The translations under genes and the position numbers were made by a program. A DNA stretch of 11,288 nt from Candidatus Methylomirabilota bacterium (GTDB lineage: Bacteria > Methylomirabilota > Methylomirabilia > Methylomirabilales > JACQHM01): NCBI GenBank assembly GCA_016199025.1, contig JACQHM010000282.1, positions 1 to 11,288 on the forward strand, in the 5' to 3' direction. The notes under the pieces were generated by a model. It was not told the origin of the DNA. It saw only the letters and a program-made list of their open reading frames with translations, and ran no database searches. The stretch's first letter is position 1, and each line of letters starts with the position of its first letter. Positions 1 through 6,404 of this stretch are shown piece by piece.

Positions 1-944
1 CGATCTCCTTCTTCTCCCCCTCGAGCTTCTCCAGCTCCTTCTCCCGTTGGCGTTGGTAATGGTCGTAGAGGCGGGCCCTCAGCACCTTCATCGCCAACAC
101 CCGGTTTTTGTGCTGGGAGCGCTCGTTTTGGCAGGAAACTACGATCCCCGTCGGAAAGTGGGTGATCCGCACCGCCGAATCGGTGACGTTGACATGTTGG
201 CCCCCATGGCCGCTCGACCGGAAGGTCTCAATCCGGAGATCCTTGTCGTCGACCTGGACCTCGATCTCCCTCACCTCGGGGTAGGCGAAGACCGATGTAA
301 AGGAGGTATGACGGCGCTTGGCCGCGTCGAAGGGGGAGATCCGGACCAGGCGATGGACGCCGATCTCCGCTTTCAGGTAGCCGTAGGCGTAGGCACCGCT
401 TACCTCCACGGTGACGTTCTTGATCCCCGCCTCCTCGCCTGGTAGGATGTCCAGGATTTCAGCCTTGTAGCCCTTCCGCTCGGCCCACCGAAGATACATC
501 CTGAGGAGCATCTCAGCCCAATCCTGAGACTCGACCCCACCGGCGCCGGGGTTGATGCTCAAGATGGCGTTCCCCCGGTCGTACTCCCCCCCCAAGACCG
601 TCCGAAGCTCTAAGGCCCGGAGTCTGGCCTCTAAGGAGCGGACACCCTCCTTAAGCTCCTTGTAGCTCTCGACATCCTCCTGCTCCTTTAAAAGGGCGAG
701 AAACAGCTCCTGATCTTCCAGCTCCCTCTCAAGCGCCTCGTGGGTATCGACCACTTCCCGAAGATCGCTTTGCTCCTTTAAGAGACGGTGGGCCCGCTCA
801 GGATCAGTCCAAAGATCCTGGGCCTGGACGAGGGTCTCTAGCTCCTGGAGGTGCTTCCTTTTCCCATCGACGTCAAAGATAGCTCCCGAGGCCGGCTAGC
901 TTCTTCCTCAGCTCCTCGATCCTTCGACTCAACTCTGGATCCAT
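1..944 (-). CDS. prfB: Peptide chain release factor 2 (RF2), 3' end cut by window
   Basis: RF2 recognises UGA and UAA stop codons in the ribosomal A site and triggers release of the finished protein. I read 314 residues: 23 from the ATG at 944 to an in-frame UGA (873-875), then 291 in the +1 frame down to the window edge. The stop-codon-reading tripeptide SPF is at about residues 203-205 (329-337) and the catalytic GGQ at about 247-249 (197-205), close to their positions in E. coli RF2. The SPF tripeptide identifies RF2 rather than RF1, which carries PxT. The N-terminal 100 or so residues are Glu/Leu-rich, as expected of the helical domain. A GGAGG-type ribosome site lies 7 to 11 nt before the ATG. 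The frame break is the conserved programmed frameshift, not damage. About 50 C-terminal residues are outside the window. The gene follows lnt by 46 nt and is probably co-transcribed with it. Confidence 0.97.
872..887 (-). promoter_or_regulatory. prfB: Programmed +1 frameshift site of prfB
   Basis: On the minus strand codons 20 to 24 read GGG AGC TAT CTT TGA, followed by C. The slippery CTT-TGA-C and the preceding TAT match the E. coli RF2 site. The purine run GGGAG a few bases upstream can act as the internal Shine-Dalgarno-like stimulator. Zero-frame reading gives a 23-residue peptide ending at UGA; slipping one base onto GAC continues into full RF2 (Y-L-D-V-D). In the known mechanism, low RF2 slows termination at this UGA and favours the shift, so RF2 controls its own synthesis. 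Confidence 0.95.
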
Positions 945-990
945 CACCTCTCCTCCCACGAATCAAGGTCTCAAGCCCGGTTCTCGAAGC

Positions 991-2565
991 TTAATGATGC
1001 AATCGACAAGCCAACAGTTTCAGCAGGCTGGCTCTTTCCCCGGCCAGGGCGGCCAGGGCGAAGGCGACGCAAACCCAAGCGAAGAGATCGCCGTGGCGGG
1101 TATAAAAGGTTGTCCCTTTCTTCAGGGAGATCCCACCCACTAAGACCGCCGCTACGAAGAGATCGGTCTTCTGGACGATCCTTCCTGACGGGTTGATGAT
1201 GGCCGTCACCCCTGTGTTCGCCGCTCGGATGACATAGACCTGGTTTTCCACGGCGCGGAAGGCCGCCATGGCGAGATGCTGGTAGGGGGCCGACGACCTC
1301 CCGAACCAGGCATCGTTCGTGATGTTCACCAAGAAGTCGGCGCCCCTGTTCACATATTGACGAACCTGATTGGGGAAGATGGCCTCGTAGCAGATCGTGA
1401 CGCCGAAGCGCCCCTTGGGAAGGGAAAAGATCGTGTAGCGTTCGCCGCCGCTGAAGTCGCCGATCCCCTCGGCCATCCTCTGGACGAAAAAGAGGAGCCT
1501 CTTCAAGGGGACATACTCCCCAAAGGGAACCATGTGGATTTTATCGTACTTCTCAGTGATCTGCCCATCCGGGGAGATCAAGAAGGCACTGTTGAAGTAC
1601 CGCTCCTCGTCACCCCTCTCCCGATCGGGACTCCCCACGAGGAGGAAAGCCTTGGCCTTCGACGCCATGTCCAACACCACCCTCGATAGCCCGGGCTCCC
1701 ATCGGAGGAAAAAGGGAACCGCCGTCTCAGGCCAGACGATGAGGGCCGCACCTTCTTCCGCAGCCTTCAGCGTCAGCCGGTGGTAGGTCTCCAGGGTTGT
1801 CGTCTGGTAGACAGGATCCCATTTGACGCCCTGGTCGATGTTCCCCTGGAGGAGGGCCACCTGGAGATCCTTGTCCCCCATCGACTCGGCGAAACCCGTG
1901 GCCGTCGAATAGGTGAAGGCACCCCCTCCCAAGAGGAGGATCAGGAAAAGCGGGACCAGGGCCCGCCCCCGGCGGAAGGGGGAACGGATGACGGAGGCGA
2001 TCGAGGCATTGACAGCGGCCACCAAAAAGGAGATACCGTAGACACCGGTGAATGAGGCGATCTGAATCAAGGAGAGGGATTTGTATTGAGAGTACCCCAA
2101 GAGGTTCCATGGGAAGCCGGTCAGGGCATAGGTCCTCACATACTCTAAGGCCACCCAAGCCGTCGAGAAGAAGAGAACCTGAAAGAGGCTGGGGCGGTCC
2201 TTCACCTTGGCAACGAGGAAGCCAAAGGACGCGAAGTAGAGGGCAAGATAAAACGCCAGGGACAGAAGGATGAGAAGGCTGAAAAGGGGAGACAGGCCAC
2301 CGTAGACGGTCATCGTGTACGTCACCCAAGAGAGGCTCCCCAGATAGAAGACAGAACCGGCAGCGAGGCCAAGGAAGAAGGCCCTCCACGGGGAGGCGCT
2401 CTGGAGGGCGAGGAGAAGCGGGACAAGGGCGACGAAGGCCAGAAAGCCGAGGTCCCACTTGGGGAAAGCCAGAACAAGCAGGATGCCGGATGAGCCCGCC
2501 ATCGCCAGTTGGCGCACCAGGTTTGTCCGCTCGATGCTTCGCACTCTCTCAGCAACCAGCTCCAT
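991..2565 (-). CDS. lnt: Apolipoprotein N-acyltransferase
   Basis: Lnt adds the third acyl chain, taken from phospholipid, to the N-terminal cysteine of lipoproteins in the inner membrane, the last step after Lgt and LspA. The 524-residue product (E. coli 512) has several hydrophobic membrane segments in about residues 20-215, a nitrilase-fold domain at about 235-475, and a final membrane helix near 490-510. The catalytic triad is visible as E280 (VWPETA), K342 (EKYDKIHMVPFGEYVP) and C392 (VTICYEAIFP). I chose the ATG at 2565 (MELVAERV), with AGGA 3 nt upstream. The frame stays open upstream, but that part only translates a 7-nt periodic repeat and the end of cdsA. Lnt followed by prfB is a familiar neighbour pair in deltaproteobacterial-type genomes; joining it directly to cdsA is less usual. 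Confidence 0.96.
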   Translation of the reverse strand: MELVAERVRSIERTNLVRQLAMAGSSGILLVLAFPKWDLGFLAFVALVPLLLALQSASPWRAFFLGLAAGSVFYLGSLSWVTYTMTVYGGLSPLFSLLILLSLAFYLALYFASFGFLVAKVKDRPSLFQVLFFSTAWVALEYVRTYALTGFPWNLLGYSQYKSLSLIQIASFTGVYGISFLVAAVNASIASVIRSPFRRGRALVPLFLILLLGGGAFTYSTATGFAESMGDKDLQVALLQGNIDQGVKWDPVYQTTTLETYHRLTLKAAEEGAALIVWPETAVPFFLRWEPGLSRVVLDMASKAKAFLLVGSPDRERGDEERYFNSAFLISPDGQITEKYDKIHMVPFGEYVPLKRLLFFVQRMAEGIGDFSGGERYTIFSLPKGRFGVTICYEAIFPNQVRQYVNRGADFLVNITNDAWFGRSSAPYQHLAMAAFRAVENQVYVIRAANTGVTAIINPSGRIVQKTDLFVAAVLVGGISLKKGTTFYTRHGDLFAWVCVAFALAALAGERASLLKLLACRLHH

Positions 2566-2582
2566 AAGTCCTGACGATTCTG

Positions 2583-2647
2583 GATGCTCGATGTTGGATG
2601 CTGGATGTTCGAGGACCCCAAGACCCAACATCGAACATCCAACATCC
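2583..2647 (-). repeat. 7-nt periodic repeats in opposed blocks, forming a hairpin
   Basis: Between cdsA and lnt the plus strand holds four heptamers (GATGCTC, GATGTTG, GATGCTG, GATGTTC; 2583-2610) and then three in opposite sense (AACATCG, AACATCC, AACATCC; 2627-2647). Arms 2596-2612 and 2631-2647 pair over 17 positions with one imperfect pair, which is a G-U wobble in the minus-strand transcript. The loop is 18 nt. No U-run follows, so this is not a standard terminator. It may affect mRNA stability or be a relic of a dispersed repeat. Confidence 0.8.
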
Positions 2648-2653
2648 CATACG

Positions 2654-3451
2654 CTAGCCCTTGGCCAGCGTAAGGTAGAGATACAACGCAGGGCACGCGA
2701 AGAGGAGGCTGTCAATCACGTCTAGAAGCCCCCCATGGCCTGGGATGAGAGCCCCTGAATCTTTAACCCCCATGCTCCTCTTCAGCATGGACTCGACCAG
2801 GTCCCCCACCTGTCCGAGCAAGCCAAGGGCAAATCCCAAGCCAAGGGCCTCGGCGAAACCTAAACCCCTCACGATCCACCCTCTCGCGACCAAGGAGGCA
2901 CCCAGGCTTGCGGCTATCCCTCCTAAGAGCCCCTCTAGCGTCTTGTTGGGGCTGATGGCAGGGGAGAGCTTTCGCCGGCCGAAGAAGCTTCCGACGTAGA
3001 GGGCCCCGGTATCACCGATCCATGCAATCAGCATGACATAAAGGATATAGCTCTTTCCCTCCGGCATGACCCTAAGAAGGGAGGCAAAGCTCAAAAGGCC
3101 GGCGACGTAGAGGACCCCAAAGATGGTCACTGCTGCCCGCTCCAGGGCCGCCTTGGGATCTTCCGTGAACAGCAGGACGGTCAAGGTAAGGATCACAAAG
3201 CTTCCAAGGACAACAGCCTCCTGCCCTTCACCCCTGATGGCCACAGCCGTGTGAAATCCCAGACCACCTACGATCCCAAGAATCTTCAAGACCTTCAGCC
3301 CCATTGCTTGGGCCATGGCGTAGAACTCATAGAGGCCCAGGACCAGGGCCACGCTCATCAGGAGGAAGAAATGAAAGGGGGTGCCAAGGATGATAAGGAG
3401 GATGAGGGGAGGGATGAGGAGGCCTGCGCTGAGAATCCGTTGAAGGTGCAT
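2654..3451 (-). CDS. cdsA: Phosphatidate cytidylyltransferase (CDP-diacylglycerol synthase)
   Basis: CdsA joins phosphatidic acid and CTP to make CDP-diacylglycerol, the branch point for membrane phospholipids, at the inner membrane. The 265-residue protein is strongly hydrophobic throughout, with about seven or eight membrane segments. Family motifs are SPNKTLEG (167-174), GDLVESMLKR (216-225), KDSG (230-233) and PGHGGLLD (237-244). The signature normally ends D-R-hydrophobic-D, but here it reads DVID, with V245 in place of Arg. The start ATG (3451) lies 4 nt after the frr stop; a GGAG inside the last codons of frr, 10 nt upstream, can serve as the ribosome site. uppS, which often lies between frr and cdsA, is missing. 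No dxr or rseP follows; the next gene is lnt. Confidence 0.95.
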   Translation of the reverse strand: MHLQRILSAGLLIPPLILLIILGTPFHFFLLMSVALVLGLYEFYAMAQAMGLKVLKILGIVGGLGFHTAVAIRGEGQEAVVLGSFVILTLTVLLFTEDPKAALERAAVTIFGVLYVAGLLSFASLLRVMPEGKSYILYVMLIAWIGDTGALYVGSFFGRRKLSPAISPNKTLEGLLGGIAASLGASLVARGWIVRGLGFAEALGLGFALGLLGQVGDLVESMLKRSMGVKDSGALIPGHGGLLDVIDSLLFACPALYLYLTLAKG

Positions 3452-3455
3452 CCTT

Positions 3456-4013
3456 CTAAAACTCCATAATCTCCCTCTCTTTTTTGGCGAGAAGGTCGTC
3501 GATTTCCTTGATAAAGCGGTCGGTTAAATTCTGGATCTCCTCCATAGCCTTCTTCGCCTCGTCCTCGGAGATCTTCTTCTCCTTCTCCGCCTTTTTCAGA
3601 TGGTCGTTGGCGTCCCGTCGGATGTTTCGGACGGCGATCCGCCCTTCCTCGGCCATCTTCCGTATCACCCTGACAAGCTCCTTGCGCCGCTCCTCCGTCA
3701 GGGGAGGGATGGCAATCCTGACGACCCTCCCATCATTCGTCGGTGTGATCCCCAAATCGGATTTCAAGATGGCCTTCTCGATGGACTGGAGGAGCGAAGA
3801 GTCCCAAGGTTGGATGATGATGAGCCGACTCTCGGGTATGGCCAACGTCGCCACCTGGTTCAGCGGAGTAGGCGTGCCGTAATATTCGACCATGATCCCG
3901 TCCAGGAGGGCCAACGAAGCCCGTCCGGTCCTCACCCCGTTGAAGTCCTTCGCTGTGGCCTCGATGGCCTTTTTCATCTGCTGTTCAGCCTGGGTTTTGA
4001 TCTCCGTGATCAT
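3456..4013 (-). CDS. frr: Ribosome recycling factor
   Basis: Together with EF-G, this cytoplasmic factor splits the post-termination ribosome so that it can start again. The product is 185 residues, exactly the usual family length. Family motifs are VRTGRAS (27-33), the segment around PTNDGRVVRI (91-100), and RNIRRDAN (129-136), with the charged coiled-coil C-terminal helix (about 137-182). Its ATG overlaps the pyrH stop as ATGA (4010-4013), the usual sign of translational coupling. It sits in the rpsB-tsf-pyrH-frr order common across bacteria. Confidence 0.98.
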   Translation of the reverse strand: MITEIKTQAEQQMKKAIEATAKDFNGVRTGRASLALLDGIMVEYYGTPTPLNQVATLAIPESRLIIIQPWDSSLLQSIEKAILKSDLGITPTNDGRVVRIAIPPLTEERRKELVRVIRKMAEEGRIAVRNIRRDANDHLKKAEKEKKISEDEAKKAMEEIQNLTDRFIKEIDDLLAKKEREIMEF

Positions 4014-4735
4014 GACGACTTTGCCTTCACGATGGTCCCCACCTTCTCCCCGAACACGAGCTGTTTCAGGATCCCCCTCTCCCTCAGGTTGAACACCACG
4101 ATGGGAAAGTGGTTGTCCATGCAGAGGGAGATCGCCGTGGAGTCCATGACGTTCAACTTCCTGTTCAAGACCTCGATGTAGGTCAACTCGTCAAACTTTT
4201 GAGCTGTCGGATCCTTCAGGGGATCGGCGGTGTAGACCCCATCCACTTTGGTAGCCTTGAAGACCACCTCGGCCCCGATTTCCATAGCCCGGAGGGCGGC
4301 GGCGGTGTCGGTGGTAAAGTAGGGGTTGCCGGTTCCGCCCACGAAAATGACCACCCGGCCTTTCTCCAGATGTCTGATGGCCCGACGCCGGATGAACGGC
4401 TCGGCAATCTCCTTCATCTCGATGGCTGTTTGGACCCTGGTGTCGATCCTAACTTGCTCCAGGGCATCCTGAAGGGCCAGGCCATTGATGACCGTGGCCA
4501 GCATCCCCATGTAGTCTGCCACAGCCCGATCCATCCCCTGGGCTGTCGCAACGAGACCCCGGAAGATATTCCCTCCACCCACCACCACAGCGATCTGGAG
4601 GCCAAGAACACTGACCTCTTTGATCTCTCTGGCGATGAAGCGGATCATCCCCTCCTCAATGCCGTAGCCTGTATCACCGGCCAAGGCCTCGCCGCTCAAT
4701 TTCAAGAGAACCCTTTTATACTTCAACTCTGGCAT
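4010..4735 (-). CDS. pyrH: Uridylate (UMP) kinase
   Basis: PyrH phosphorylates UMP to UDP with ATP in the cytoplasm, committing pyrimidines to UTP and CTP. From the ATG at 4735 the product is 241 residues, the same length as the E. coli enzyme. It shows the amino-acid kinase fold: KLSGEAL (12-18), GGGNIFRG (53-60), GGTGNPYFTTDTAAALRA (133-150) and KATKVDGVYTADP (160-172). The frame is open to another ATG at 4777, which would add 14 unfamiliar residues and lies in a predicted hairpin. The chosen start gives MPELKYKRVLLKL, the normal family N terminus, though its ribosome site is weak. It is 92 nt after tsf and overlaps frr by 4 nt. Confidence 0.96.
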   Translation of the reverse strand: MPELKYKRVLLKLSGEALAGDTGYGIEEGMIRFIAREIKEVSVLGLQIAVVVGGGNIFRGLVATAQGMDRAVADYMGMLATVINGLALQDALEQVRIDTRVQTAIEMKEIAEPFIRRRAIRHLEKGRVVIFVGGTGNPYFTTDTAAALRAMEIGAEVVFKATKVDGVYTADPLKDPTAQKFDELTYIEVLNRKLNVMDSTAISLCMDNHFPIVVFNLRERGILKQLVFGEKVGTIVKAKSS

Positions 4736-4737
4736 AA

Positions 4738-4788
4738 GGATCGCCCGGATCCAAAGACCGGTGTTGGACGCCAACATGGGAGATCCGG
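4738..4788 (-). promoter_or_regulatory. Structured leader of pyrH with competing stems
   Basis: In the tsf-pyrH gap the minus-strand RNA can form an inner perfect 6-bp hairpin, TGTTGG-CGT-CCAACA (4762-4776), inside an outer 7-bp stem, CCGGATC with GATCCGG (4782-4788 with 4745-4751). The downstream outer arm overlaps GGATC (4748-4752), which can instead pair with GATCC (4738-4742), two bases before the pyrH ATG. The second fold would hide the ribosome-binding region. These pairings are read from the sequence; a regulatory role is inference. Confidence 0.4.
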
Positions 4789-4827
4789 CATCCCACCTGA
4801 CAAGGCGTTCATCCTCAGATGTCGGAT

Positions 4828-5391
4828 TTAAGACTTCGGGCTTAAGACCTCTGGGGTTTCCCCCAATTGATAGCGACAGAAACGGCGGACCACGATGTTT
4901 TCTCCAAGAACAGCAATCGCTTCCTTGATCAGGCTATCGACCGTCCTCGAAGGGTCCTTGATGAAGGGCTGCTCCAGGAGGCACGCCTCCTTCAAGAATT
5001 CATCCGCCCTCCCGTCCTCGACCTGGGTAAGGACCTCGGCAGGGACGTCCTCCTTCCTGAGGTAGGAAGGGCCCGTCGCCGCCACCTGCATAGCCAGATC
5101 CTTCGCTAAACGTATGAAACGATCAGTCCTTGCCACAAAATCGGTCTCACAGTTCAGCTCTAAAAGGGCGCCAATCCTGCCAGGGTTCCCATGAATGTAG
5201 GAGACGATCACGCCCTCGCTCGTCACCCTTCCCGCCTTTTTCTCGGCCTTGGCGAGCCCCCTTTGCTTCAAGAGCTCCACCGCCCTCGTGAGATCCCCCT
5301 TGGCATCTTCCAGGGCTGTCCGGCATTCCATGACCCCTGCGCCCGTCCTCTCCCGTAGCTCTTTCACCAGCGAGGCTGGGACTGCTGACAT
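4828..5391 (-). CDS. tsf: Elongation factor Ts, short form
   Basis: EF-Ts exchanges GDP for GTP on EF-Tu. The product has 187 residues, a short form like that of Thermus (about 196), against 283 in E. coli. It carries the N-terminal UBA-like helical domain (LVKELRERTGAGVMECRTAL, 8-27) and the EF-Tu-contacting motif TDFVAR (83-88), plus the core domain to about residue 177. I chose the ATG at 5391 (MSAVPASLV) because AAGGAGG lies 9 nt upstream; a GTG at 5415 abuts the rpsB stop and has no such support. The gap to rpsB is 24 nt, in the universal rpsB-tsf pair. Confidence 0.97.
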   Translation of the reverse strand: MSAVPASLVKELRERTGAGVMECRTALEDAKGDLTRAVELLKQRGLAKAEKKAGRVTSEGVIVSYIHGNPGRIGALLELNCETDFVARTDRFIRLAKDLAMQVAATGPSYLRKEDVPAEVLTQVEDGRADEFLKEACLLEQPFIKDPSRTVDSLIKEAIAVLGENIVVRRFCRYQLGETPEVLSPKS

Positions 5392-5415
5392 AGATTCCGT
5401 CCTCCTTATTCTCAC

Positions 5416-6192
5416 TTACAGAGCCTGAAGGGCCTCCTGTTGCTCCTTAAGAGCCTCTGTCTCCCCGGGGCCTTCCTGGGCGACCATGGCCTCCTCCGCC
5501 GCCTCGACCTTCAGCCCCCTCCCTTCCAGGACGGCATCAGCCATCTTGGAGGCGAAGAGTCGGATGGCCCGGATGGCATCGTCGTTCCCCGGGATTGGAT
5601 AATCGACCTCGTCCGGATCGCAGTTGGTGTCCACGATGGCCACCACCGGGATGCCCAGCCGCCTGGCCTCCCCGAGGGCGATCCACTCACGCTTACAATC
5701 GACGACGAAGAGGGCCCCAGGAAGACGGTCGAGATCCTTGATCCCCGCCAGGGCCCGGTTCAGCTTCTCCATCTCCCGCTCGAGCTTCAGGGCCTCCTTC
5801 TTCGAGAGGAGATTCATGGTCCCGCTCGCTTTCATTCCTTCGAGCTGCTTCAAGCGGTTGACGCTTCTCCTAATAGTTTGAAAGTTGGTCAAGGTCCCAC
5901 CCAACCAGCGATGGTTCACGTAGAACATGCCGCAGCGCTTGGCCTCTTCCTCGACGGCCTCCACGGCCTGCCGCTTCGTTCCAACGAAGACCACCGCATG
6001 ACCTTCGGCTGCGATCTGCCTCATGAACTCGTAGGCCTCTTGGAACTTCTTGAGGGTCTTTTGGAGATCGATAATGTAGATCCCGTTCCGCTCCCCAAAG
6101 AGGTACTTCTTCATCTTCGGGTTCCACCGCTTGGTCTGATGGCCAAAGTGGACCCCGGCCTCTAAGAGATCCTTGATGGTGACCGACGGCAC
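5416..6192 (-). CDS. rpsB: 30S ribosomal protein S2
   Basis: S2 binds late to the 30S subunit near the mRNA exit side and helps recruit S1. From the GTG at 6192 the product is 258 residues. It opens with the family sequence VTIKDLLEAGVHFGHQT (4-20) and carries NPKMKKYLFGERNGIYIIDL (24-43), HRWLGGTLTN (94-103) and IPVVAIVDTNCDPDEVDYPI (181-200). The tail (about 229-258) is acidic and variable, as is usual. The GTG is preferred because a strong match to the 16S tail, GGAGGTGAT, lies just upstream. An in-frame ATG at 6207 would add five residues, and another GGAGG lies 11 nt before it, so it remains possible. It heads the rpsB-to-prfB unit. Confidence 0.96.
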   Translation of the reverse strand: MPSVTIKDLLEAGVHFGHQTKRWNPKMKKYLFGERNGIYIIDLQKTLKKFQEAYEFMRQIAAEGHAVVFVGTKRQAVEAVEEEAKRCGMFYVNHRWLGGTLTNFQTIRRSVNRLKQLEGMKASGTMNLLSKKEALKLEREMEKLNRALAGIKDLDRLPGALFVVDCKREWIALGEARRLGIPVVAIVDTNCDPDEVDYPIPGNDDAIRAIRLFASKMADAVLEGRGLKVEAAEEAMVAQEGPGETEALKEQQEALQAL

Positions 6193-6264
6193 GGCATCAC
6201 CTCCCATGTTAGGGTTCTTCCTCCGCCCCCTTCCTCACCTCCGTCCCACCCCCCTTAAGCAGGA

Positions 6265-6324
6265 GGCACCCTGGAAGGATCGAGGGGCGTGCGTCGTTCT
6301 TTGGGTGCCAGTATACGAGGCACC
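6265..6324 (-). promoter_or_regulatory. rpsB leader with mutually exclusive hairpins
   Basis: In the minus-strand leader, GGCACCC (6303-6309) can pair upstream with GGTGCC (6319-6324; 6 bp, 9-nt loop) or downstream with GGGTGCC (6265-6271; 7 bp). GGTGCCTC therefore occurs twice in the leader and competes for the same partner. S2 autoregulation through its mRNA leader is known in several bacterial groups; that this is such a leader is inference. Confidence 0.4.
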
Positions 6325-6355
6325 GCCGTAGCTCCAAAGGGGAAAATCCTTGAAT

Positions 6356-6385
6356 CTTATAGCATACCCAGGATGGGGAAGGCAA
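6356..6385 (-). promoter_or_regulatory. Sigma-70-type promoter for the rpsB unit
   Basis: The minus strand shows a -35 box TTGCCT (6380-6385; 4 of 6 consensus bases), an 18-bp spacer, and a -10 box TATAAG (6356-6361; 5 of 6) preceded by TG at 6363-6364, an extended -10. The expected start near 6349 gives a leader of about 157 nt before the rpsB GTG. It lies just after the argJ stop (6405-6407). Confidence 0.65.
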
Positions 6386-6404
6386 TGGGAAAAAATGGTG
6401 GGGG

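Noticed and set aside
47..445. Plus-strand open frame of 132 codons
   Set aside because: It is antisense to the well-conserved RF2 coding frame, including its GGQ and SPF motifs, and its translation resembles no known protein.
873..875. prfB as a pseudogene because of the in-frame UGA
   Set aside because: The surrounding bases are the conserved frameshift signal and the +1 frame stays open with all catalytic motifs.
2583..2647. CRISPR-like array
   Set aside because: The units are 7 nt with no spacers, and no cas gene is present in the window.
2566..2715. N-terminal extension of lnt to an upstream start
   Set aside because: The added 50 residues translate the 7-nt repeat and the antiparallel-frame end of cdsA; normal Lnt proteins begin near MELVAERV.
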